DNA from: Myxococcales bacterium
Lineage (GTDB): Bacteria; Myxococcota_A; Polyangia; Polyangiales; Polyangiaceae
Reading direction: 5' to 3'
DNA: 47,083 bases
NCBI GenBank assembly: GCA_903642325.1
Contig: CAHJWM010000039.1
Span: 1-47,083 of the forward strand
Shown here: piece by piece, positions 34,304 through 41,269 of the stretch
Numbering within the stretch: position 1 is the stretch's first letter
Layout of the letters: each line of letters opens with the position of its first letter
Made by a program: the position numbers and the translations under genes
The notes under the pieces: model-generated
Told to the model about the DNA's origin: nothing
The model's database searches: none
What the model saw: only the letters and a program-made list of their open reading frames with translations

Positions 34304-34829
34304 AAATGCTCCTCCAAAGATTGCGCAGTCGGTCGAGCGCTCGCTGCCGACGCTTGCGCATGGCCGGTGTTGCCGGCCCTCCCCGTGCGGCTCCCCGCAG
34401 CCCAAGGTGCTCTGCGTCGTCAGGTGATGTTTGGTCCAATGCTTCGGCGAACGCGGCGTGGATCTCGGCCTCAATGAGAGCGTCTTCGACGGAGGACGCC
34501 GCCGTATCGGAGTCGAGCATGTTTTCGCCTACGAGCCTCTCGCGCCGGCGCTGGAGCCGCTTGCGTTGAGACATGATTTCGAAGGTGGCGATCCCGAATG
34601 CCCATGAGAGCGGATCGCGCGTTGTGTCGAGCTCCGAGATCCGAGAGGAAATCCGAAAGAGGACTTCTTGGGCTACGTCCTCCGCAGCCTGCGGGTCACG
34701 GAGGCCACGCTCCGCATAGCTCAAGAGCACGGGCCACAGCAGCTCCACCAGCGGCGTCATCGCGGAACGATCGCCATCCGCCAAGCGGAGAATAGCGCTT
34801 TGGATGGCTTTTCTGAGGTTCGGATCCAT
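34290..34829 (-). CDS. ECF-type RNA polymerase sigma factor
   Basis: A 179-residue protein. Region 2 is clear: GLRDPQAAEDVAQEVLFRIS and a WAFGIATFEIMSQRKRLQRR helix for -10 binding. Region 4 is degenerate (ALDQTSPDDAEHLGLRGAAR, then RQRALDRLRNL), so -35 recognition may be unusual. It forms an operon with the overlapping membrane protein and is divergent from the MerT-like gene across about 100 bp, which suggests that it controls that metal-transport gene and itself. Confidence 0.78.
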   Translation of the reverse strand: MDPNLRKAIQSAILRLADGDRSAMTPLVELLWPVLLSYAERGLRDPQAAEDVAQEVLFRISSRISELDTTRDPLSWAFGIATFEIMSQRKRLQRRRERLVGENMLDSDTAASSVEDALIEAEIHAAFAEALDQTSPDDAEHLGLRGAARGGPATPAMRKRRQRALDRLRNLWRSIYGQS

Positions 34830-34931
34830 CGCGGGCGGGAGGGGGCGCTAACGGTAGGCGCTCAGGGCGTGTCGTGACTTCTTTTTTTGAAGATACTCGT
34901 CACGACTCGAAAAGTGGTGCCTACCGACGGC

Positions 34932-35680
34932 ATGAGCGATACCCCTTTCGTCGTCACGAAGAAGAGCCTTGGGTTGGCGGGCATGGCCGCATTCGCAGCT
35001 TGCGTCGCGTGTTGCGCCTTGCCGGTCCTCGCGGCAGCGGGCATCGGCGGCGGGGCCCTGTCTGCCGTTGCAGGCTATATCCGTCCCGGAGCCGACCTCG
35101 TAGTAGCGAGTCTCGTGGGCGTCGGTGTCTTGGCGTTCATTGCCTCGCGTGCCACGCGTGCACGCGCACGCGCGCTGCCGGCCGCGAACTGCAACGTCTA
35201 TTGCGACGTTGGCGGTGGCTGCGGTTGCGCGCCGCCGGGCAACACCAATGTTTTCGCCACCGGGTCTCCCCGATCGGGTGAGCCGATCGTTTGCACCGCC
35301 GACTTGCGCGACCAACCGACGGTGCAAGGCCAGCTGGACGGCTATCGGGCCGCGTTCGCGCACCTGCTTTGCACTGAGAAGGTCGATGGTGCGGTCCGCT
35401 GGGTTTTTGCGAATCGTCCAGGGTTGAGTGGCGACCTGCGAACCTGGCGGAAAAAGAGCATCGTTGCTGCAGCTTCTTCAAGTTCGACCTGCGGATTGTT
35501 GGAGAGACGATCGTTTGGCAAACGACGGCTCACGAAGAAGCGGCCGCGGTGTTGGACGAGTTCGCGCGCTTACCAGACCGCCTGGGCCAGCATTCCCGAG
35601 GGAACGAGGTCCAACCGATCAAAGAGGCGATCGGAGGAGCAGGGCTGATTTTTGCTGCTGACGTACCCCCGCCCAAGTAA
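34932..35680 (+). pseudogene. MerT-like metal transport protein fused to a CC-motif domain, one frameshift
   Basis: The N-terminal part resembles MerT/MerF mercury importers: two or three helices with a vicinal Cys pair in ACVACCALPVLAAAGIGGG and a following helix. A Cys-rich linker (CNVYCDVGGGCGC) then a soluble domain follow. The frame is broken near 35441; adding one A to CGAACC gives DLRNLAEKEHRCCSFFKFDL and a proper end at TAA 35678. The EHRCC motif is characteristic of soluble domains found beside mercury or arsenic genes. The ATG at 34932 is preferred over an upstream TTG. If functional it would carry a thiophilic metal ion through the inner membrane. It is divergent from the ECF operon. 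Confidence 0.65.
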
Positions 35681-35690
35681 TAGTTCGCGC

Positions 35691-36013
35691 GTGAATCCAG
35701 TCGCGAATATCGGGCTGTTCGCCATCACAGCCTTTGCAGAAATCCTAGGCTGCTACTTGGTGCTGATCTGGAGCCAAGGCGGTCGGTCGGTCGCGTTGCT
35801 GCTGGCTGCAGCAGTCGCGCTCGGTCTGTTTGCATGGTTGCTTCGTTTCACCCCACCGCCGGACGGACCTACGCAGCTTACGGTGGGGTTTACGTAGCGA
35901 TGGCTGTTGTTTGGGGCTGGCTGGTCGAGCGGATCCAACCGGATCGCTGGGACCTTATCGGCGCGGCCGTAGCCTTGGTCGGCATGGGCATCATCGCTTT
36001 CGGGCCGCGCTGA
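35691..36013 (+). pseudogene. ynfA: YnfA-family inner-membrane protein, one frameshift
   Basis: The N-terminal half [20 protein letters not shown] and [10 protein letters not shown] matches the start of YnfA (UPF0060, about 108 residues, four helices). The second half is in another frame: [20 protein letters not shown], then [20 protein letters not shown] and PR stop at 36011. Adding one T to the T-run near 35846 joins the halves as [11 protein letters not shown], the family sequence. The start is GTG 35691. YnfA proteins are small transporters of the SMR-like class with roles in compound efflux. It follows the MerT-like gene by 10 bp. Confidence 0.8.
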
Positions 36014-36116
36014 ATTAGTCCGCTGACCTGACCGATGACGCCCCTTTCTCAATTTTTTCAGCGCGCCCGGGCCCGCGCTCGGACGACCTGTTAGTTCTTA
36101 GCTTGTGGGCCAGGAG

Positions 36117-36170
36117 TCAGAGCGCCGCGTCGAAGAGGTCAAACACCTCATCGATGAGCCCGCGCTCGAC
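36117..36170. repeat. 54-bp direct repeat, copy B
   Basis: The partner of 33691-33744. Here the repeat is the 3' end of the minus-strand HTH gene, encoding VERGLIDEVFDLFDAAL and stop, so this copy is probably the original one. Confidence 0.85.
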
Positions 36171-36493
36171 CAGGATCTCGACAGCGGACCGCGCGACCTC
36201 TAGCCGTCCCCGGAGTTCGGCGTTTTCGCGTCGAAGCTCAACGATCTCTTGGTCGTCACCAACTCTGCTCGGCCCACCGCTTGACCGCGCGCGACGCATT
36301 GCAATCGATCCGCGCGCGGCAATGATGCTTTCACCACTAAAATATCGCTCGCTAGCTCCGCCACTTCGCGTGCGTCAAACCGGTGAACGCCGCGCGAGTC
36401 GAGGCGCGAGTCGAGCTCTCCGCCAAGCTGGAGCCGGCGAACGGTCGCGATACCTTTGCCAATGCGTTCCGCAACCTGTGCGCGCGTGAGCAT
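36117..36493 (-). pseudogene. HTH protein with coiled-coil tail, one frameshift
   Basis: The N-terminal part MLTRAQVAERIGKGIATVRR and SRGVHRFDAREVAELA is an HTH_17/MerR-like DNA-binding domain. The C-terminal part DDQEIVELRRENAELRGRLE is a short coiled coil, ending in IDEVFDLFDAAL. These lie in different frames, joined near 36300. Together they would give about 125 residues. Proteins of this plan are common small regulators in myxobacterial islands. It may be dead or hit by a sequence error. Confidence 0.6.
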
Positions 36494-36756
36494 GCGAGAG
36501 AACGTACCACCGGGAAGGCTATGGTGCGGAATGCGCGCGACCGTTCCCGGTCGACGGACTTCGGTTCTCTCCAGGCTTAAGGTGGCTCCCAGGCGAAGCG
36601 CGGACAGCCCACCGCTTTAATGCGAGCGCAGGCAGTCGCACTGGGGCGACGGTTAGGGCACTATCCGCCCTGCACTTGCCTACGTAAGCGCTCCCGGCAG
36701 CAGCAAAGCGTCGGCCCTCCTGCGCAAAGGGACTTGATCGAAACCGCGCTATCAGC

Positions 36757-36776
36757 CTATCGTTCATTTACGATAG
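36757..36776 (+). promoter_or_regulatory. probable ArsR operator upstream of arsR
   Basis: A perfect inverted repeat CTATCGT / ACGATAG with a 6-nt spacer (TCATTT) lies 21 bp before the arsR start, where ArsR-type repressors usually bind over the promoter. Confidence 0.6.
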
Positions 36777-36797
36777 ACCGCCGCGATTGCCGATCCC

Positions 36798-37139
36798 ATG
36801 AAAGCTTCTCACGCACCGGAATGTTGCGCCCCGGCGGTTGAAGGCCCTGATCTTAGGCCTGTCGAAGGCGCAAAGGCAGACGAAGAATTGGCCGAGCTGG
36901 CCAAAGCCATCGGGCACTCTGCGCGGGTGCAAATCCTAAGACTGCTCGCGCGTAAAACGGCCTGCGTATGCGGAGAAATCGTCGAAGAATTGCCGCTTGC
37001 GCAGTCGACCGTATCCCAGCACCTCAAGGTGTTGAAAGAGTGCGGTTTGATTCGCGGCGACGTGGATGGCCCACGAGTTTGCTACTGCATTGAACCGCGA
37101 GCTCTGCGGCGCCTCAAGGCGCTCGTCGGCAGCCTCTAA
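36798..37139 (+). CDS. arsR: ArsR-family arsenic-responsive repressor
   Basis: A 113-residue winged-helix repressor. [18 protein letters not shown] leads into the metal-sensing helix segment [20 protein letters not shown], where the CVC pair matches the CVCDL arsenite site of classical ArsR; the recognition helix and wing follow ([17 protein letters not shown]). An N-terminal ECCAP adds further thiols. As(III) binding should release the operator at 36757-36776. It begins the plus-strand arsenic operon. Confidence 0.92.
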   Translation: MKASHAPECCAPAVEGPDLRPVEGAKADEELAELAKAIGHSARVQILRLLARKTACVCGEIVEELPLAQSTVSQHLKVLKECGLIRGDVDGPRVCYCIEPRALRRLKALVGSL

Positions 37140-37172
37140 CCGTCAACTTACGTTAAAGGAAGTGCCAGGAAC

Positions 37173-37271
37173 ATGCCCGTGCTCCAAGCATTCGAGCCCA
37201 CAACTGCTAGCCGCGACGCCAAGCTGGTGAACGACCACGAAGAAGTCCCGCTCTTGCGGAGTGCAAATTAA
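37173..37271 (+). CDS. possible 32-residue protein between arsR and aquaporin gene
   Basis: ATG 37173 preceded by AAAGGAAG opens a 32-codon frame (MPVLQAFEPTTASRDAKLVN and on) whose TAA abuts the aquaporin GTG with no gap. That arrangement suggests translational coupling or a leader. It resembles no known family and could also be the N-terminal relic of a lost gene. Confidence 0.4.
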   Translation: MPVLQAFEPTTASRDAKLVNDHEEVPLLRSAN

Positions 37272-38003
37272 GTGAACGACATCTCGATCACTCGGCGCCT
37301 CGCATCGGAGGCGGTCGGTACGGCATTTCTTTTGGCAACGGTCGTCGGCTCAGGAATCATGGCGCAGCGCCTGGCCGGCGGAAACGTGGCCATCGCGCTG
37401 CTCGCCAACACGATCGCCACTGGCGCGGGTCTCGTGGCGCTCATCCTCACGTTCGGCCCGGTGAGTGGCGCTCACTTCAACCCAGCGGTCACCCTCGCGG
37501 ACGCGGCAATGGGGGGCCTAGCATGGCGCGACGTACTTCCCTACACTGCAGCGCAGCTCCTTGGGGCATTCGCGGGCGTCGCCGCTGCGCACGTGATGTT
37601 CAGTGAAGCGTTCTTTTCGGCGTCGCAGCATGTTCGGAGCGGTCCCGCGCAGCTGGTCAGTGAGTTTGTCGCCACGTTCGGCCTACTGTCCGTGATCTGG
37701 GGCGTCTCCAGACGCCACGGGCACTACACCCCCTTTGCCGTTGGGGCGTACATCACTGCCGCGTATTGGTTCACAGCATCCACGTCGTTCGCGAACCCAG
37801 CGGTGACGTTGGCCCGCGCCGCAAGCAACACCTTCGCTGGCATACGGCCTGTTGATGCGCCAGGCTTCATTGTTGCACAGCTGGTGGGAGCGGCTGCGGC
37901 GACGGCGCTGTTCCGTTGGCTGGTACCGTCGCTGCCGCAGACGGCTGGTCGTGTCGTGGACGGCGCGCCCGACTCTGAGAGAGCGCGCTCGCATAGCGCC
38001 TGA
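37272..38003 (+). CDS. aqpS: aquaglyceroporin (MIP family), AqpS-like
   Basis: A 243-residue channel with six helices and two half-helices. The two NPA boxes are GAHFNPAVTLADAA and SFANPAVTLARAA. Aquaglyceroporins in ars operons (AqpS) let arsenite, formed by ArsC inside the cell, leave down its gradient, replacing ArsB or Acr3. Neither of those pumps is present here, which supports that role. The GTG start directly follows the stop of the short upstream frame; later starts would cut into helix 1. Confidence 0.9.
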   Translation: MNDISITRRLASEAVGTAFLLATVVGSGIMAQRLAGGNVAIALLANTIATGAGLVALILTFGPVSGAHFNPAVTLADAAMGGLAWRDVLPYTAAQLLGAFAGVAAAHVMFSEAFFSASQHVRSGPAQLVSEFVATFGLLSVIWGVSRRHGHYTPFAVGAYITAAYWFTASTSFANPAVTLARAASNTFAGIRPVDAPGFIVAQLVGAAAATALFRWLVPSLPQTAGRVVDGAPDSERARSHSA

Positions 38004-38028
38004 ATCACTAGGTCAGACAAGGATATCA

Positions 38029-38427
38029 ATGAAAACCGTACTATTTGCATGCATTCACAACGCGGGCCGCTCACAAATGGCCGCTGCGTGGTTCAACGCG
38101 CTGGCTGATGAGTCGAAGGCGCGCGCGATTTCGGCGGGCACAGAGCCTGGAACTCGTGTTCACCCCGAAGTGCTGACAGCAATGCGCGAGGTCAACATCG
38201 AGCTCGAAGGGGTCGAACCGCAGAAGCTGACCGACGAGCTCGCAGCCACCGCGACGATCCTGATCACGATGGGGTGCGGCGAGGCGTGTCCGGTGGTGCC
38301 AGGACTCAGGCGCATGGACTGGCCGCTCGAGGACCCCAAAGGCAAGCCAGTCGAGCGAGTGCGTGAGATCCGCGATGACGTGAAGTCCCGGGTTTCAGCC
38401 TTGCTCGAAGCAGAGCACTGGCGCTGA
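38029..38427 (+). CDS. arsC: arsenate reductase, thioredoxin/LMW-phosphatase type
   Basis: A 132-residue enzyme reducing arsenate to arsenite. The active-site P-loop CIHNAGRSQMA (Cys-x5-Arg) is at residues 8-18; a second Cys pair region, ITMGCGEACPVVPG, supplies the redox cysteines, and MDWPLEDPKG carries the conserved Asp-Pro. The pattern is that of the thioredoxin-coupled ArsC of Staphylococcus and Bacillus. The ATG at 38029 has AAGGA upstream; the open frame reaches further up but overlaps the aquaporin gene. It forms one operon with its neighbours. Confidence 0.93.
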   Translation: MKTVLFACIHNAGRSQMAAAWFNALADESKARAISAGTEPGTRVHPEVLTAMREVNIELEGVEPQKLTDELAATATILITMGCGEACPVVPGLRRMDWPLEDPKGKPVERVREIRDDVKSRVSALLEAEHWR

Positions 38428-38478
38428 TTCTTTGCGTCCTTTTCCCGGACCTTCTGTCTTCATAGGCAGGAGGTCACG

Positions 38479-39312
38479 ATGGTCAGTTCATCCGCAGACG
38501 AAGTTCGAAATACAGTCCGTGAACACTATGGGAAGGTCGCTGAGACCAATGGCACCGTTGGATGTTCGCCAGGGTGTTGCAGTCCGGGCGCAAATAGCAG
38601 CGTCGCACTCGGGTACTCGTCAGACGAGCTCGCTTCCGTCCCCGACGGCTCGAATCTCGGCCTTGGCTGCGGCAACCCGCAGGCCATGGCGGCTCTGCGA
38701 GCGGGCGAGACTGTGCTTGATTTAGGTAGTGGTGCCGGATTCGACTGCTTCCTCGCGGCTCGCCAGGTCGGTCCTACCGGTCGGGCCATTGGGGTCGACA
38801 TGACCCCGCAGATGGTCGCGAAGGCACGCGACAACGCTCGAAGAGCTGGCGTGACCAACGTCGATTTCCGCCTTGGAGAGATCGAGCACCTCCCGGTCCT
38901 GGACGCGTCCGTGGACGTCATTCTGTCCAACTGCGTGATCAACCTCTCACCAATCAAGGCCGAGGTAATTCGAGAAGCGTTTCGAGTGCTGCGGCCGGGC
39001 GGACGCTTGGCAATTTCCGATGTCGTCGCCACTGCACCGATCCCGGAACGGCTTCGCGGAACGGACTCGGCGTTGACCGGTTGCATCGGCGGAGCCGCGC
39101 ACGTGGACGAGCTCGAAAGAATGCTGACCGAGACCGGGTTTGCCGGAGTTGCCGTGCGACCTCGTCCCGAAAGCCGCGAGTTCATCAAGGATTGGATGCC
39201 CGAAAGCGGGATTGAGGAGTACGTCGCCTCCGCCACAGTGGAAGCGGTCAAACCGGCGGCTGTCCGTTCGTGCTGCGGCCCCGAGTGTTGCACACCGGGA
39301 GCAACTCAGTAG
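38479..39312 (+). CDS. arsM: arsenite S-adenosylmethionine methyltransferase
   Basis: A 277-residue methyltransferase. SAM-binding motif I is VLDLGSGAGFDCFLAARQVG; the As(III)-binding cysteines lie in CSPGCC (early), SNCVINLS and LTGCIGGA. It methylates arsenite stepwise to volatile or less toxic forms. The C-terminal tail has CCGPECCTPG, a possible extra arsenic-binding site. A strong AGGAGGT site lies before the ATG. Its stop TAG overlaps the GTG start of the sigma gene. Confidence 0.94.
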   Translation: MVSSSADEVRNTVREHYGKVAETNGTVGCSPGCCSPGANSSVALGYSSDELASVPDGSNLGLGCGNPQAMAALRAGETVLDLGSGAGFDCFLAARQVGPTGRAIGVDMTPQMVAKARDNARRAGVTNVDFRLGEIEHLPVLDASVDVILSNCVINLSPIKAEVIREAFRVLRPGGRLAISDVVATAPIPERLRGTDSALTGCIGGAAHVDELERMLTETGFAGVAVRPRPESREFIKDWMPESGIEEYVASATVEAVKPAAVRSCCGPECCTPGATQ

Positions 39313-39881
39313 TGATAAGCGACGACGCGCGCTGCGCTTATCGAGAGCTCGAGGAACGCCTTCGGCCCTTCGTTGCGCGGCGCGTGCCGACCTCGGACGT
39401 CGAAGACGTCCTGCAAGACGTCTTCGTGCGCGCGCAGCGCGCGCTCCCCGAGCTTCGCGACGATCAGCGGTTTGGTCCGTGGATGTACCGCATTGCTCGA
39501 AGCGCGATCGCCGAGAGCCACCGTCAGCGATCGCGTCATCCAGTCGTCGAAGTGGATGACGCCAACTCCGCCGTTGCGAGCGAGGGCGGTGGTCCGACCG
39601 CGCTAGAGACTGAGGTTGCCGAATACCTCGTGACGCTAGTCGGTCGGCTGCCGTCGCCCTACCGCGAGGCGCTCACGCTCTCCGAACTCGAAGGGCTCAC
39701 CCAGCAAGCTGCGGCTGATGCGCTCGGAATCACGTTGTCCGGCGCAAAGTCTCGGATTCAACGGGGACGTGAGAAGCTGCGCGGCCTGCTCGACGATTGT
39801 TGCCGCATCGGTGTCGATGCACGAGGGCAAGTCATCGACTGCGAACCGCGCCAGCCCGGTTGCTGCTGCAAGAGCGAATAA
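39312..39881 (+). CDS. SigZ-like ECF sigma factor with Cys-rich tail
   Basis: A 189-residue sigma factor read from the GTG at 39312, which overlaps the arsM stop (TAGTG). Region 2 is VPTSDVEDVLQDVFVRAQRA with FGPWMYRIARSAIAESHRQR; region 4 is LPSPYREALTLSELEGLTQQ and GITLSGAKSRIQRGREKLR. The tail DDCCRIGVDARGQVIDCEPR then PGCCCKSE matches the SigZ form with six cysteines, which could sense As(III) directly. No anti-sigma gene is nearby. Being the last gene of the operon, it may amplify the response or act on other promoters. Confidence 0.87.
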   Translation: MISDDARCAYRELEERLRPFVARRVPTSDVEDVLQDVFVRAQRALPELRDDQRFGPWMYRIARSAIAESHRQRSRHPVVEVDDANSAVASEGGGPTALETEVAEYLVTLVGRLPSPYREALTLSELEGLTQQAAADALGITLSGAKSRIQRGREKLRGLLDDCCRIGVDARGQVIDCEPRQPGCCCKSE

Positions 39882-39907
39882 CCCGTGGTGATCGCAGTTG
39901 GCACCGG

Positions 39908-40573
39908 TCACAGGACTGCTTTCGCGGCAGTCTGCGCCACCAGCTTTGCGGCGGCCTCTTTTCGCTCGCTGTGGCGATCGGTCAGGTAGTCGGTGTGGTC
40001 TCGTAGTAGCAGCGTGAACTTGTAGAGCTCTTCCATTACGTCGACCACGCGGTCGCGATACGACGAATCCTTCATGCGACCGTCGTCATCGAACTGCTCG
40101 TACGCCTTTGCAACCGATGACTGATTGGGGATGGTGAACATCCTCATCCACCGGCCAAGCAGGCGAAGCGAGTTGACGGCGTTGAACGATTGCGAACCAC
40201 CACTCACTTGCATCACCGCTAGCGTTCGCCCTTGCGTGGGCCGAACGGCGCCGATGTTGAGCGGGATCCAGTCGATCTGGTTTTTGAGAACGCCGGTGAC
40301 GGCGCCATGACGCTCAGGCGACGTCCAAACTTGACCCTCCGACCATTCGCACAGGCCTCTGAGCTCGACCACCTTCGGATGTTCGGCGGGCACGCTGTCG
40401 CACAAGGGCAGCTCCATCGGGTCGTAAAAGCGGGTCTCGGCGCCCATTTCGGTGATAATCCGTGCCCCCTCCTCGGCAAGCAGGCGACTATACGATCGCT
40501 TTCTCAAGGACCCGTATAGAAAGAGGATCCGGGGCTTGTGTGGCGACGAGGAGTCCGTGAGTGACTGGGTCAT
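39908..40573 (-). CDS. arsH: ArsH, NADPH-dependent FMN oxidoreductase
   Basis: A 221-residue flavodoxin-like protein. The FMN loop [19 protein letters not shown] near residues 17-35, the [13 protein letters not shown] segment, and [20 protein letters not shown] are ArsH landmarks. ArsH oxidises trivalent organoarsenicals to less toxic pentavalent forms, complementing ArsM. It follows arsR2 on the minus strand by 13 bp, so these form one unit, convergent with the main ars operon. The ATG is at 40573. Confidence 0.94.
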   Translation of the reverse strand: MTQSLTDSSSPHKPRILFLYGSLRKRSYSRLLAEEGARIITEMGAETRFYDPMELPLCDSVPAEHPKVVELRGLCEWSEGQVWTSPERHGAVTGVLKNQIDWIPLNIGAVRPTQGRTLAVMQVSGGSQSFNAVNSLRLLGRWMRMFTIPNQSSVAKAYEQFDDDGRMKDSSYRDRVVDVMEELYKFTLLLRDHTDYLTDRHSERKEAAAKLVAQTAAKAVL

Positions 40574-40586
40574 CTCAATATCCTGA

Positions 40587-40895
40587 TCAGGGCGAGCCCT
40601 TGCCGCCGCGCTTGCAGCAGTCTTGCCAGAGGTAGTTTGTCAGCCCGCGGAGCGATTCGTAGTCAGCGGCGTAGAAATGGAACGTGCCTTCCTGGCGGCT
40701 GATCAGCATCTCGGCATCGAGCAGTCGCTTCAAATGGTGGCTGAGCGTGGATGCAGGAAGTTCAACGTGACTCTGAATCTCACCCGCGGCGCTTCCGTGC
40801 TCACCGCCTTGCACGATGAATCGCAAGATTGCTAGGCGCACGGGATGGCCAAGCGCAGCGAGCTGATCGGCGTGGTAGTTAACTTTTGACGTCAC
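40587..40895 (-). CDS. second ArsR-family repressor
   Basis: A 102-residue winged-helix repressor from GTG 40895, with GGAAG upstream; the longer frame lacks family sequence and would cover the operator. Core: [20 protein letters not shown], with [20 protein letters not shown] as recognition helix and wing. It lacks the CVC pair of the first ArsR; the only vicinal cysteines are in the tail (WQDCCKRGG), placing it in the group with a C-terminal As(III) site. It probably controls arsH and itself through the palindrome just upstream. Confidence 0.88.
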   Translation of the reverse strand: MTSKVNYHADQLAALGHPVRLAILRFIVQGGEHGSAAGEIQSHVELPASTLSHHLKRLLDAEMLISRQEGTFHFYAADYESLRGLTNYLWQDCCKRGGKGSP

Positions 40896-40900
40896 GGGAC

Positions 40901-40922
40901 TTCTTCCAATATTATGGAAGAA
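40901..40922 (-). promoter_or_regulatory. probable operator of the arsR2-arsH unit
   Basis: Arms TTCTTCCA and TGGAAGAA flank a 6-nt AT spacer as a perfect inverted repeat, ending 6 bp before the arsR2 GTG. It differs in sequence from the palindrome ahead of arsR, so the two repressors probably have separate sites. Confidence 0.65.
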
Positions 40923-41269
40923 TGCTGGCGGGCCGCAAGCGACTTTCGCCATGGGCGCCACACCCTGCTCGAGTCAGCAATCGTCTGCGGCTGATTAACG
41001 CTCGAACCGATGCCTGCGCAGCTTTGGGCTGAGCGACGCGTGCTCCGTTTCTCGTTCCCCTCGCGTCAGAGGGGCGGCGGCTTGGCAGCAACTGGAATGG
41101 CTGCGGTAGAGCCTGCACGCTGCGTCGTGTCCTCTGTGTGCGCTGCGGAACATCGCTGAGCACCTAGTCCGAAGTGAGCGGCTGCTCGACGTACCTTATC
41201 GCTTTCTTTTGCCGCGCGAAGACTTTAAAGTCTAGGGTTTCTGTAATCACAAGCGAAGTGGGGACATCG
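40923..41269. other. intergenic region before the helicase gene
   Basis: About 350 bp with no gene visible. It should contain the promoters of the divergent arsR2-arsH unit (left edge) and the helicase gene (right edge). The helicase frame is open through part of it, but the matching sequence starts only at 41270. Confidence 0.5.

Noticed and set aside
34887-35648. Continuous 253-residue MerT-like protein as read in one frame
   Set aside because: The last 60 or so residues of that frame are basic and non-family, whereas the neighbouring frame gives the conserved EHRCC domain, so a frameshift near 35441 is the better reading.
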